From an uncultured Candidatus Melainabacteria bacterium (lineage in GTDB: Bacteria; Cyanobacteriota; Vampirovibrionia; Gastranaerophilales; Gastranaerophilaceae): a DNA stretch of 64,000 bases. A program made the translations under genes and the position numbers. Each line of letters begins with the position of its first letter. The stretch's first letter is position 1. Shown piece by piece: positions 8,941-17,658 of the stretch. The DNA is taken from NCBI GenBank assembly GCA_934754515.1, contig CAKVIG010000002.1, forward strand, positions 1-64,000, given 5' to 3'. The notes below the pieces were generated by a model. That model was not told the DNA's origin. It saw nothing but the letters and a program-made list of their open reading frames with translations, and made no database searches.

Positions 8941-9279
8941 ATGTTAAAACACATTACACCAATTATATTATTACTGATTTCAAATATATTTATGACTTTT
9001 GCTTGGTACGGACATTTACGTTTCAGAAGTTTGCCGCTTCTTATCGTAATTTTGGCAAGTTGGGGAATTGCATTTTTTGAATATTGTTTTCAAGTTCCGG
9101 CAAACAGGATTGGTTATGGATGTTATAATGCCGTTCAACTAAAAACAATCCAAGAAGTAATTACACTAACCGTTTTTTCTTTCTTTTCGGTTTTGTATTT
9201 GAAAGAACAGTTTAAATGGAATTACTTGATTGGATTTGTTTTTATAATATTAGCTGTATTTTTTATCTTTAAGAAATAA
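8941..9279 (+). CDS. DUF486 / DMT-family small membrane protein
   Basis: 112 residues, nearly all hydrophobic, in four predicted membrane helices (about 5-22, 28-47, 68-88, 93-110). The pattern WGIAFFEYCFQVPANRIGYG and LKTIQEVITLTVF is that of DUF486, a small relative of drug/metabolite transporters with unknown substrate. ATG 8941 is chosen over an upstream in-frame ATG at 8869. It matches the family length, and a -10 box lies between the two. Confidence 0.8.
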   Translation: MLKHITPIILLLISNIFMTFAWYGHLRFRSLPLLIVILASWGIAFFEYCFQVPANRIGYGCYNAVQLKTIQEVITLTVFSFFSVLYLKEQFKWNYLIGFVFIILAVFFIFKK

Positions 9280-9285
9280 ACATTT

Positions 9286-9777
9286 TTAATGTTTTATTAT
9301 AAGATCATCAAGAATACTTGTAATTCTATCGGCATCCGCTTCTGAGTCAATTTTCAGTACGTTCTTTGAGAACGCATTTAACATGTCTTCAGCAACAGTA
9401 TCCTCTTTGTCTAAATATTGTTTACTATTTTCAGCACCTCTATGCAAACTTTCGTTAATAGGCTTTACAAATTGTTTTAAAGATTTGCATTCATATTGAT
9501 TCATTGTATCAACAAGAGCTTGTTTAGCGACTTTAATTTCATGTCCATCTAGTTTAAGCTCTGATGCCATTTTTGCAATCATATTAAGCTCTTTTGGAGA
9601 AAGCATTTGTCTTGCACCTTTGAAATTTACTTGAGAACGACCGACAGTATCCATTGGATTGTCTAAAGAATTTACGGTTGCTTCGTTTTTTGTTTCGGGT
9701 GCCGGTTCTGCCTTCATTGATTTAAAGTTCACCGGTGTTTGCACATTGTTTACAGAATTAGTTTCAAATTTTATCAT
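9286..9777 (-). CDS. Lineage-specific protein with two NFK(S/G) motifs
   Basis: A 163-residue protein without a recognised domain, signal peptide or membrane segment. It carries VNFKS near residue 17 and VNFKG near 52 in a flexible, Asn/Pro/Glu-rich N-terminal part. A helical C-terminal half follows (LSPKELNMIAKMASELKLDGHEIKVAKQALVDTMNQY). The F-x-G-type motif recurs in otherwise unrelated proteins at 16681-17634 and 60763-61107. A plausible AAGGAG lies before ATG. Function unknown. Confidence 0.7.
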   Translation of the reverse strand: MIKFETNSVNNVQTPVNFKSMKAEPAPETKNEATVNSLDNPMDTVGRSQVNFKGARQMLSPKELNMIAKMASELKLDGHEIKVAKQALVDTMNQYECKSLKQFVKPINESLHRGAENSKQYLDKEDTVAEDMLNAFSKNVLKIDSEADADRITSILDDLIIKH

Positions 9778-9907
9778 TATAAAAACTCCTTTTATGCTTC
9801 CTTAAAAAACTATAAATACAGAAATTTGTTACTTTATATAAAAAGATTTACAAATTTTTACATGCTTATTTCAATTTTTGTAAATTTGCGCCACCCCATT
9901 TTTCATA

Positions 9908-9913
9908 TATAAT
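9908..9913 (+). promoter_or_regulatory. -10 box of lepA
   Basis: TATAAT ending 9 nt before the lepA ATG, with no Shine-Dalgarno sequence between, suggesting a leaderless or near-leaderless lepA mRNA. Confidence 0.45.
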
Positions 9914-9922
9914 TAAATTACT

Positions 9923-11725
9923 ATGAAACACAGAGAAAACGTACGAAATTTTTGCATTATTGCACACATTGACCATGGTAAGTCAACTTTAGCCGATAGA
10001 TTATTAGAAGCAACAGGAACAATTGCACAGCGTGACATGCAGGCGCAGCTTCTTGACACAATGGATATTGAGCGTGAGCGTGGAATTACAATCAAACTTA
10101 ACGCCGCTCGAATGAACTATACTTCTAATGATGGCGAAAAATATGTGTTCAATTTGATTGATACTCCGGGACACGTGGACTTTTCTTACGAAGTTTCACG
10201 TTCTCTTGCGGCTTGCGAAGGCGCATTGCTTATCGTTGACGCGACTCAAGGTGTTGAAGCGCAGACTTTGGCAAATGTTTACATGGCAATTGAACAGAAT
10301 TTGGAAATTATTCCTGTAATCAATAAAATTGACCTTCCTTCTGCTGATGTTGAAAGAGTTAAGGCTGAAATCGAGGAAATTCTCGGCATTGATACTTCTA
10401 TGGCGATTCCAGTTTCAGCAAAAACAGGCGTAGGTATTCCTGAAGTTTTGGAAGCTATTGTAAAATTCGTTCCGCCTCCTGTGGATACAACAGAAAAACC
10501 TTTGCGTGCACTTGTTTTTGATAGTGCTTATGACCCATATTTGGGAACTCTTTGTTTCTTCAAAATTATGGATGGTAAAATGAAGCTTGGCGATAATGTC
10601 AAATTCATGGCGTCAGGTAAGGAATATGAAATTACAGAACTTGGATATCTTACTCCGCACAGAGTTCAGGTGGATGAACTTATTTGCGGTGATGTAGGTT
10701 ATTTTGCAGGTTCTATTAAAGAAATTACACGTTTTGTCGGTGATACAGTAACTCACGTTGAAGTACCCGCGGACGAACCGCTTCCTGGGTACAAAGAAGC
10801 TTTACCTATGGTATTTTCAGGTATGTATCCTGTTGATAACGAAGATTATCACGAATTAAAAGAAGCTTTGGAAAAATTGAAACTTTCAGACAGTTCAATT
10901 ACGTTTGAACCTGAAACATCAAGTGCGCTTGGGTTTGGCTTCCGTTGCGGTTTCTTAGGTATGCTTCACATGGAAATTGCACAGGAGAGATTGGAAAGAG
11001 AATATGACCTTTCAATCGTAACAACCGCGCCATCTGTAGTTTACAAAGTGCATAAAACGAACGGCGAAGTTATAGAAATTGATAACCCTGCAAATTTACC
11101 TCCTGCGCAAACAAGAGATTTTATTGAAGAACCTTATGTAAAAGTTTCAATAATTACGCCGAATGATTATGTTGGTACGCTTATGGATTTGTGCCAAACA
11201 AAACGCGGTATTTTTATCAACATGAATTATTTGGACAAAGTTCGTGTTGATTTGATTTATCATTTGCCTTTGAGCGAAGTTATCACTGATTTTTATGACC
11301 AATTGAAATCACGCTCAAAAGGTTACGCAAGTTTGGATTACGAATTTGTTGATTATAAGCGTTCGAAGCTTGTTAAATTAGATATTATGTTGGCCGGAGA
11401 AGTTGTTGACGCATTGTCTGTAATTTGTCACGAAGATAGCGCGTTTTACATAGGTCAAAAATTAACAGAAAAATTAAAAACCATTATTCCGCGTCAAATG
11501 TTTGAAGTTCCGATTCAGGCGGCAATTGGCGGTAGAGTTATCGCAAGAACCAACATCAAAGCGTTGAGAAAAAGCGTTTTGGATAAATGCTACGGCGGTG
11601 ATATTTCACGTAAACGTAAGCTTTTGGAAAAACAAAAACGAGGCAAAAAACGTATGAAAGCCGTTGGACGTGTAGAAGTTCCGCAAGAAGCATTCATGGC
11701 GGTGTTGAGCTTGGAAGAAGAATAA
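9923..11725 (+). CDS. lepA: Elongation factor 4 (LepA), ribosome back-translocase GTPase
   Basis: 600 residues, the standard LepA length. G1 AHIDHGKST (about 14-22), the G2 region ERGITIK, G3 DTPGHVD, G4 NKID and the EF4-specific C-terminal domain (GGDISRKRKLLEKQKRGKKRMKAVG) are all visible. The GTPase binds the ribosome and is thought to rescue or remodel stalled elongation complexes under stress. It is monocistronic and ends in a strong terminator at 11737-11770. Confidence 0.97.
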   Translation: MKHRENVRNFCIIAHIDHGKSTLADRLLEATGTIAQRDMQAQLLDTMDIERERGITIKLNAARMNYTSNDGEKYVFNLIDTPGHVDFSYEVSRSLAACEGALLIVDATQGVEAQTLANVYMAIEQNLEIIPVINKIDLPSADVERVKAEIEEILGIDTSMAIPVSAKTGVGIPEVLEAIVKFVPPPVDTTEKPLRALVFDSAYDPYLGTLCFFKIMDGKMKLGDNVKFMASGKEYEITELGYLTPHRVQVDELICGDVGYFAGSIKEITRFVGDTVTHVEVPADEPLPGYKEALPMVFSGMYPVDNEDYHELKEALEKLKLSDSSITFEPETSSALGFGFRCGFLGMLHMEIAQERLEREYDLSIVTTAPSVVYKVHKTNGEVIEIDNPANLPPAQTRDFIEEPYVKVSIITPNDYVGTLMDLCQTKRGIFINMNYLDKVRVDLIYHLPLSEVITDFYDQLKSRSKGYASLDYEFVDYKRSKLVKLDIMLAGEVVDALSVICHEDSAFYIGQKLTEKLKTIIPRQMFEVPIQAAIGGRVIARTNIKALRKSVLDKCYGGDISRKRKLLEKQKRGKKRMKAVGRVEVPQEAFMAVLSLEEE

Positions 11726-11736
11726 ATATCATAAAC

Positions 11737-11770
11737 AAAGACGTTGCTTTTTTACAAGCAACGTCTTTTA
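11737..11770 (+). terminator. Rho-independent terminator after lepA
   Basis: AAAGACGTTGCTT and AAGCAACGTCTTT form a 13-bp stem with a short T-rich loop, followed by T residues. Being nearly symmetrical, it may also stop the convergent gene. Confidence 0.85.
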
Positions 11771-11783
11771 TTAAATATCATTT

Positions 11784-13007
11784 CTAAAGTTTTTTAACAA
11801 TTTCTTCCAAACAAATTTTTACGTGTGCGTAATTTAAACCACCCTGCATGTAAGCTACATACGGCGCGCGCATTGGTCCATCAGCTGAAAGTTCAATTGT
11901 CGAACCTTCTACAAATGTTCCGCCTGCCATAATAACCTTGTCTTCATACCCCGGAATATATTCGGGAATTGGTGTTACATAACCGTTAACCGGTGAAAGT
12001 GATTGAATTGTTCTACAAAATTCTTCCAAAGGTTCCGGCGCACCAAATATAATATTCTGGATAATATCAGTTCTTTTTTCGTAATACTTAGGACTTGAGT
12101 CGAATCCGATATCTTCAAAAACTTTTGCAGCCAAAATAGCACCTTTAATAGCTTCTGAAACAATTGAAGGTGCCATAAACAAACCTTGGAAAATCAATCT
12201 GTGCTGATTAAACATAGCACCGCCTTCTGACCCAATCCCAGGTGCTGTCAAACGGTTTGCAGAACGTTCTACTAGAAGTTCTTTACCTGCAATATATCCG
12301 CCTGCTTCAACAATACCACCGCCTGCATTCTTAATCAAAGAACCTGCCATCAAATCCGCACCAACTTCTAACGGTTCTTTTGTATCTGCAAATTCACCAT
12401 AACAGTTGTCCACAAAACAAATACAATTTGGATTTTTTGACTTAACTACATTACAAATCTTTTCAATAGTTTCCATAGATAGAGATTTACGCGTCGAATA
12501 ACCTTTAGAACGTTGAATCAAGACCATTGTAGTTGTTTCATCAACCATTTCTTCAAGTTTCGCAAAATCAATATCCATTCCGTTAATAAGCGGAACTTCA
12601 TCATACAAAACACCATTGCCTATTAAGGATGAGCGTTTTGTTTCCTCATCGCCCGCTGTTCCGATAACTTCCTGCATCGTATCATAAGGAGCACCTGCAA
12701 CGGAAATCAACTTGTCACCGTATTTAAGATTTCCAAATAAAGCGCAAGCAAGCGTGTGTGTGCCAGACGCAAAATGAATTCTAACCAAAGCTTTTTCTGC
12801 ACCAAAAACTTGTGCAAAAACTTTATCTAAAACTTCACGTCCCAAATCATCATGCCCGTAACCTGAAACCGTATAAAAATGCTCAGGCGCAACCTTATTA
12901 TCAAAAAACGCCTTCAAGACTTTTCTTTGGTTAAAATCTCTAATATCGTTTACTCTTTCAAATTCTTTTTCTAATAACTTTTCAGCTTGTTTAAAATCAT
13001 AATTCAT
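11784..13007 (-). CDS. Methionine gamma-lyase/aluminium-resistance family PLP protein
   Basis: About 407 residues of the fold-type I PLP family PF06838 (Met_gamma_lyase, formerly aluminium resistance protein): FASGTHTLACALFG near the N-terminus, CFVDNCYGEFAD with the cofactor-pairing Asp, AGSLIKNAGGGI with the Schiff-base Lys, and GSEGGAMFNQHRL. The substrate is not established for this family; cysteine-, methionine- or cystathionine-type elimination is assumed. The start MNYDFKQAEK (13007) matches the family N-terminus, and TATGAT lies 9 nt upstream. The longer reading frame to 13064 looks non-native. Confidence 0.85.
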   Translation of the reverse strand: MNYDFKQAEKLLEKEFERVNDIRDFNQRKVLKAFFDNKVAPEHFYTVSGYGHDDLGREVLDKVFAQVFGAEKALVRIHFASGTHTLACALFGNLKYGDKLISVAGAPYDTMQEVIGTAGDEETKRSSLIGNGVLYDEVPLINGMDIDFAKLEEMVDETTTMVLIQRSKGYSTRKSLSMETIEKICNVVKSKNPNCICFVDNCYGEFADTKEPLEVGADLMAGSLIKNAGGGIVEAGGYIAGKELLVERSANRLTAPGIGSEGGAMFNQHRLIFQGLFMAPSIVSEAIKGAILAAKVFEDIGFDSSPKYYEKRTDIIQNIIFGAPEPLEEFCRTIQSLSPVNGYVTPIPEYIPGYEDKVIMAGGTFVEGSTIELSADGPMRAPYVAYMQGGLNYAHVKICLEEIVKKL

Positions 13008-13016
13008 AATAAGAAA

Positions 13017-13022
13017 ATCATA
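13017..13022 (-). promoter_or_regulatory. -10 box, probably leaderless start
   Basis: TATGAT (minus strand) ending 9 nt before the ATG at 13007, with no Shine-Dalgarno sequence. Confidence 0.35.
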
Positions 13023-13098
13023 TTGCAAGCAAAATAGAGAGTCAACGACTAACAAGTTCGGCAATTAAAAAATTTCTAAACCAATGTTATTTTAGGGT

Positions 13099-13797
13099 AT
13101 GAAAAAATTTGCGTTATTATTTTTACTTGCAATAATTCCTGTACTCGCTTTTGATGTATACATGCCGGATGAATACAATTTTAAAGACCATGGCGATAAA
13201 CTTTTATTTGTAATTGATTACTCAAACAGTATGGGTGAATATTTGGAACACAAAACAAAAGTTAATCAAGTCAAAGAAATGATGACAAAAATTCTTCCTC
13301 AAATCTCACCAGAAACAAAAGTCGGTTTAAGAGTTTATGGTCACACCTGTAACCTCATTGCCTATAACGCCTGCAGAAGTTCTGAACTCGTTACACCGCT
13401 CGGATTTTCTAATTCTGCTAATATTTTATCCGAAATGTCACACCTTCGTCCGAGAGGAATGACACCGATTACATACTCACTTAAACAAGCCGTAAATAAA
13501 GATTTGCAAGGATATGACGGAATAAAACACATAATTCTTTTAACTGATGGTGGAGAAAATTGCGATGAAAGTCCTTGCGATTATTCAATTGAATTGGTTA
13601 AGAAACGAAAAGACATAAAAATAGACGTCATCGCTTTTAATGTTCACGATGACGACGATTTGGCACAGCTAAAATGTACGGCAGATGTAACAGGCGGACG
13701 CTTTAGCGAAGCCGATACTAAAGCACAATTATTCCATACGATGGAAGAATTGGTTCTACCGCATAAAAGTGTAGAAGCAACGATTTATAAAGAATAA
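13099..13797 (+). CDS. Secreted von Willebrand factor A domain protein
   Basis: 232 residues. A signal peptide (MKKFALLFLLAIIPVLA) is followed by one VWA domain. The metal-ion adhesion site is intact: D40-x-S42-x-S44 (DYSNSM), the Thr loop in RPRGMTPITYS, and the Asp in LLTDGGENCDE. Cysteine pairs (CNLIAYNACRSS, CDESPCD) suggest disulfides after export. Family members bind ligands through Mg2+; this one probably acts in the periplasm or at the surface. It is monocistronic. Confidence 0.8.
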   Translation: MKKFALLFLLAIIPVLAFDVYMPDEYNFKDHGDKLLFVIDYSNSMGEYLEHKTKVNQVKEMMTKILPQISPETKVGLRVYGHTCNLIAYNACRSSELVTPLGFSNSANILSEMSHLRPRGMTPITYSLKQAVNKDLQGYDGIKHIILLTDGGENCDESPCDYSIELVKKRKDIKIDVIAFNVHDDDDLAQLKCTADVTGGRFSEADTKAQLFHTMEELVLPHKSVEATIYKE

Positions 13798-13820
13798 CCG
13801 CTTTGAGCAGTTACTTAGAT

Positions 13821-14066
13821 TTATTTCAGCATAGTAGAAATAAATCTGATAGAATCATCAGCCAATTCTTTAACAAAATCTTTTGCAATTTTATGCAGCG
13901 GTCTGCTGTCAATTTTATCAAAAATTGCATAAATCGGATCTCCACCATTGTTAAATCGCATTTGTCGGTCTTTTTTGTTCAAATAATAGCAATGAAAATC
14001 AGGCGGAATATCTATTGAGCCGATTGGTTTTTTGTTTCTTTCAATTGCGTCATAAGTTGCTGTCAT
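13821..14066 (-). CDS. Small hypothetical protein
   Basis: 81 residues with no recognised domain. It is polar with a helical C-terminus (KIAKDFVKELADDSIRFISTML). A GAGAG sequence a few bases before ATG may be its ribosome binding site. It is convergent with the VWA gene and divergent from the recombinase. A competing 71-residue reading frame on the other strand looks less protein-like. Confidence 0.45.
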   Translation of the reverse strand: MTATYDAIERNKKPIGSIDIPPDFHCYYLNKKDRQMRFNNGGDPIYAIFDKIDSRPLHKIAKDFVKELADDSIRFISTMLK

Positions 14067-14177
14067 AGTTTTAACTCTCTATTAAATATCTCTTACATGT
14101 ATATAAAGTTATTTTTAAGATGTGGATTTCAAGCTTAATCTTTTTCTTTACAAATTGTAATATTCTTAAAAATGACA

Positions 14178-14183
14178 TATAAT
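14178..14183 (+). promoter_or_regulatory. -10 box of the Xer gene
   Basis: TATAAT ending 9 nt before ATG 14193 and lying downstream of the alternative ATG 14172, which favours the shorter, leaderless start. Confidence 0.45.
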
Positions 14184-14192
14184 AAAAGCAAC

Positions 14193-15104
14193 ATGCAGGA
14201 AACAGAAAAACAATATATAGAAGATTTTAAAACATATTTGAGTGTGGAAAAAAATTTTTCGGAACATACTCTTGCGGCTTATGCCTCTGACATTGTGAGC
14301 TACATCCTTTGGCTAGACAATGTAAGCTGTACAAATGTTGATTTTAACAAGCTTCGTGAATATTTGCATTTTATACAAAGATTTGATTACAAAAAAACGA
14401 CTATTGCAAGAAAAGTCGCTTCTATAAGAACTTTTTACAAGTTTTTATTCAGAGAACGTTATATTGATTCTAATCCGGCATTATCACTTTCTGCGCCTAA
14501 GCGTCCGAAATCATTGCCAAAATTTTTGACTCCTGAAGAAGTAGAACAAATACTTAATAATGTAAAAATTGAAACTCCCGCGGGATTCAGAAATCGTGTA
14601 ATACTGGAACTTCTTTGGGCTACAGGCATGCGTATTTCTGAATTAAGTAATCTGAATTTCGGCGATTTAAATCTTGATGAAAACGAAATAAGAGTTTTCG
14701 GTAAAGGTGCTAAGGAAAGAATTGTACTTGTTTCTGATAGGGCAAAAGGATATTTGGTTCAGTATATTAATTCAGCAAGAAAACTTATTGCACCTGAATA
14801 TAACACCAATGAAATTAATGATGACACCCCTCTATTTATAAACAATACAGGTTATCGTTTACAAAATAAAACAGTTCGAAAAGTGATTAATGAAATTGTC
14901 GAGAAAATTGAGCTGCCTAAAAAAGTTACACCACACGTTTTTCGTCACAGCTTTGCAACCAAATTAATTGAAAATGGCGCTGACTTAAGAGTAGTACAAG
15001 AGCTTTTAGGACACGCAGGAATTTCTAACACACAAATTTATACACATATTTCAATGAAACACATGAAAGATGTTTACGAAGCTGCGCATCCACATAGTAA
15101 ATAA
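14193..15104 (+). CDS. xerC: Tyrosine recombinase XerC/XerD
   Basis: About 303 residues. A SAM-like core-binding domain (FKTYLSVEKNFSEHTLAAYASDI) precedes the catalytic domain. Counting from the upstream ATG at 14172, catalytic residues are R154, H255-x-x-R258, H281 and nucleophile Y290, all present. Length and sequence match the Xer recombinases that resolve chromosome dimers at dif with FtsK. No neighbouring mobile genes suggest an integrase role. XerC versus XerD cannot be settled from sequence alone. Confidence 0.9.
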   Translation: MQETEKQYIEDFKTYLSVEKNFSEHTLAAYASDIVSYILWLDNVSCTNVDFNKLREYLHFIQRFDYKKTTIARKVASIRTFYKFLFRERYIDSNPALSLSAPKRPKSLPKFLTPEEVEQILNNVKIETPAGFRNRVILELLWATGMRISELSNLNFGDLNLDENEIRVFGKGAKERIVLVSDRAKGYLVQYINSARKLIAPEYNTNEINDDTPLFINNTGYRLQNKTVRKVINEIVEKIELPKKVTPHVFRHSFATKLIENGADLRVVQELLGHAGISNTQIYTHISMKHMKDVYEAAHPHSK

Positions 15105-15111
15105 GCAAAAA

Positions 15112-15142
15112 AATTAAGGGTGCAAAAATTGCACCCTTAATT
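15112..15142. terminator. Bidirectional terminator between xer and hsp20
   Basis: AATTAAGGGTGCAA and TTGCACCCTTAATT form a perfect stem between the two convergent genes, with A- and T-rich flanks on both sides. Confidence 0.85.
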
Positions 15143-15149
15143 CTTTAAA

Positions 15150-15611
15150 TTAGTGAACTGTTAATTTTTTAATATTACCCTTTTCAGCAGCAAGCTTAGG
15201 AGCTTCTATTTCCAAAATACCATGTTCCAATTTTGCTGAAGTTTTTTCAACATCAATTTCTTGAGGGAAGTATACAGTTCTTGAAAATTCACCATATCTG
15301 AATTCAGATTTTCTAAAACCTTTTGTATCTTCTTTCTTTTCTTCCTCTTTCTTAGCATTGATTGTAATATGGTTTTTATCAATATCTATATCCAAGTCTT
15401 CTTTCTTAACCCCTGGAAGTTCTGCTCTTACGTTATATTCTTTTTCTTTTTCATGCAATTCAACAGGCATTGCAAACTTTTCAGCTTCTTCTGCTTCATT
15501 ATAAATATACTCAGGGAAGAAACTATCAAAGTTTCTGTTTAATATTGAACTAATTTCGTCATTAACTGATTTAATAAATCCATCTGGTGATTTTTTAATT
15601 AAGAATTTCAT
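15150..15611 (-). CDS. Small heat-shock protein (Hsp20/alpha-crystallin)
   Basis: About 153 residues. The alpha-crystallin domain spans about 45-145, with AELPGVKKEDLDIDIDKNHITINAKKE and the C-terminal beta strand HGILEIEAPK. An I-x-I-type tail is not evident. These ATP-independent holdases form oligomers that bind unfolding proteins. The start MKFLIKK (15611) is chosen because AAGGAG lies 7 nt before it. Confidence 0.92.
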   Translation of the reverse strand: MKFLIKKSPDGFIKSVNDEISSILNRNFDSFFPEYIYNEAEEAEKFAMPVELHEKEKEYNVRAELPGVKKEDLDIDIDKNHITINAKKEEEKKEDTKGFRKSEFRYGEFSRTVYFPQEIDVEKTSAKLEHGILEIEAPKLAAEKGNIKKLTVH

Positions 15612-15751
15612 AATCATTCTCCTTTCATATTTATGACCTATTACTTTCAACACTTATATTATTACTCCGGTATTCTAAAAAACGTGTTTTTTTAACCAAA
15701 AATTAACAATTTCGTTTTAACACGCACGGACATTAGTTTTGAGTGGATATG

Positions 15752-15788
15752 AATAGAAAATTGAAAGTGGAAAATGGAAAATTGTTTT
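15752..15788 (+). repeat. Dispersed 37-bp repeat, copy 2
   Basis: Nearly identical (about 34 of 37) to the minus strand of 6240-6276. It lies just upstream of the PHP gene promoter. Confidence 0.55.
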
Positions 15789-15836
15789 AGATTTTTTGAA
15801 AAGTTTTGTGCGTTTTAAATGAAACATTTTTTGATG

Positions 15837-15842
15837 TATAAT
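15837..15842 (+). promoter_or_regulatory. -10 box, probably leaderless start
   Basis: TATAAT ending 7 nt before ATG 15850, with no Shine-Dalgarno sequence. Confidence 0.5.
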
Positions 15843-15849
15843 TCCTAGT

Positions 15850-16686
15850 ATGAAAGCCGATTTACACATACATAGCAACAATTCCGACGGAAGTGATACC
15901 GTTCAAGAACTTTTAAATAATCTTAAGAAAAGCGGTGTTGATATTTTTGCACTGACTGACCATGATACGATTGAAGGCTGCAAAGAGATGAAAAAACTTG
16001 CGCCAAAAGAAATCACCTTCATAAAAGGGGTTGAACTGACTTGTCTTTGCGGAGATATAAAGTGTCACATCTTAGGTTATGGTGTTGATATCAATAATCC
16101 TGATTTACTTGCACTAATTGAAAAAGGGAAACTCCTAAGACGTCAAAAATTAGAAACGAGAATTCAATATTTAAAAGATGTTTTTAATATTGAACTAACA
16201 GAAGACGAAAAAAATTGGCTTTATTCAAGAAAAAGTGTTGTAAAAACTCATCTTGCAAATATCCTTGTAAACAGAGGTCTTGCTGGTGACAATGTTTCTG
16301 CTATGAAAAAATATTTAGACAATATTAAAACAGGTAACACCCGTTTCGACGGAAAAGAAGCAATCGAAACCATAAAAAAAGCCGGCGGAATTGTTGTTTG
16401 GGCGCATCCTATCGGAGGAGAAGGCGAAAAGCATTTAACCTTAAAAGAATTTTTACCAAAATTAGAAAAAATGAAAACCTTTGGTATTCAAGGGTTAGAG
16501 TGTTATTATTCAAGATATGATTTTGAAGAAATCAAGTTTTTAACTAAATGTGCAGAAGATAATAATTTGCTTATAACAGGCGGAAGCGACTATCACGGTA
16601 CAAATAAAAACATACCGATTTTAAGACTAAACACATCAGACACCCCAATTGACGCCTCAAAATTAACATTATTGAAAAGTTTATAG
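15850..16686 (+). CDS. PHP-domain phosphoesterase (RNase AM/YciV-like)
   Basis: 278 residues. Metal ligands typical of PHP enzymes are visible: DLHIHSNNSDGSD (4-16), ALTDHDTIEG, VELTC, AHPIGGEG and GGSDYHG. Closest characterised relatives remove phosphate from 3',5'-nucleoside bisphosphates or trim 5' ends of RNA; which applies here is not determinable. The stop overlaps the convergent neighbour by 6 bp. Confidence 0.85.
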   Translation: MKADLHIHSNNSDGSDTVQELLNNLKKSGVDIFALTDHDTIEGCKEMKKLAPKEITFIKGVELTCLCGDIKCHILGYGVDINNPDLLALIEKGKLLRRQKLETRIQYLKDVFNIELTEDEKNWLYSRKSVVKTHLANILVNRGLAGDNVSAMKKYLDNIKTGNTRFDGKEAIETIKKAGGIVVWAHPIGGEGEKHLTLKEFLPKLEKMKTFGIQGLECYYSRYDFEEIKFLTKCAEDNNLLITGGSDYHGTNKNIPILRLNTSDTPIDASKLTLLKSL

Positions 16687-17634
16687 TTTGTGTTCAGCCT
16701 TTTCAGATAAAAATGCCGATAAAAAAGGAATTAAAGTATAATAAATTCCTGCCATAATTAAAATCGGTTTTGCAATCCTGATTCCTTCCACTTGTTTTTC
16801 TACATTTGGAAGTCCTTTATTAGCTTTTCTAAAGTTTTGAATAAATTTTTCGGTCGGTTTATCCAATAATTTATCAATGATGTAGCCGCTTAAAATACTC
16901 AAACCTGTTGAGATTGCGGCATTATAAGCCAGTGTTTTTTTTCGTTTTTCCTCAATTTTTTTGCTTCTGTTGGTTTCATGAATAAAAGTTGCAGTTGTTA
17001 AAACATCCGTCAACGCAACAATATGCATTGGGAAATTAGAATCTTTATATTTTTTAGAAAATTTTTGCATGCCATCTTGATTAATGACTTTAGCAATATT
17101 TTTTGCCAGACCATCTTTTTTACCTTTAAAACTAATATTTTGTCGATTAGTTTCTTGTTTATGAGGAAAAGCTTTTTTCATAACAACAGGTAATCCCGCA
17201 ACAGTTAAAAGGGCTTTTGGAACAGCAGTTACAACACCCAAACCAAGTTTAAACATTTGAGTTGCAAATGTATAAGTCTTTGAATATTGCAAAGTTTCAT
17301 TTTTTTCTTTTAGATTTTGGATAGTCTTGGAACTCAAATATTTTTCGGGATTTTTGTCTATTTTTTTTATTGAATTAGCAACGGGTTTTGAAATTCCAAA
17401 CATCATAAGATACCCTGCCAAACTTGAAGCTATTGACTTTGCACATAAAACTTTTTTATTCTCTTTATCAACATGAGGTGTCATCCAAATTGACAAAGGA
17501 CGTACGCCTACAGAACAGCCAAAGATTGTAGCGGCAGAAAAAAGTGCCCCATTTTCTGCTGCAAATTCCAAGCCTTTTTTGAATGTTTTATTGGTATATA
17601 ATCCCTGAAATGTGATATTTGAATTTACTTTCAT
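16681..17634 (-). CDS. Lineage-specific membrane protein with F-x-G motifs
   Basis: 317 residues with no recognised family. ITFQG lies at residues 7-11 and ISFKG near 168. Hydrophobic stretches near 27-45, 70-90, 130-152, 235-255 and 288-308 suggest several membrane segments broken by Lys-rich loops. Absence of a signal peptide and presence of the N-terminal ITFQG resemble other proteins here (9286-9777, 60763-61107). Function unknown. It may be leaderless, since TCTAAT lies 8 nt before ATG. Confidence 0.7.
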   Translation of the reverse strand: MKVNSNITFQGLYTNKTFKKGLEFAAENGALFSAATIFGCSVGVRPLSIWMTPHVDKENKKVLCAKSIASSLAGYLMMFGISKPVANSIKKIDKNPEKYLSSKTIQNLKEKNETLQYSKTYTFATQMFKLGLGVVTAVPKALLTVAGLPVVMKKAFPHKQETNRQNISFKGKKDGLAKNIAKVINQDGMQKFSKKYKDSNFPMHIVALTDVLTTATFIHETNRSKKIEEKRKKTLAYNAAISTGLSILSGYIIDKLLDKPTEKFIQNFRKANKGLPNVEKQVEGIRIAKPILIMAGIYYTLIPFLSAFLSEKAEHKL

Positions 17635-17658
17635 CTATTTTTATTAGATAACATAAAT

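Noticed and set aside
14193..15104. Xer-like recombinase as an integrase of a mobile element
   Set aside because: Length, full motif set and housekeeping neighbours fit XerC/XerD. No attachment-site repeats or mobile genes adjoin it.
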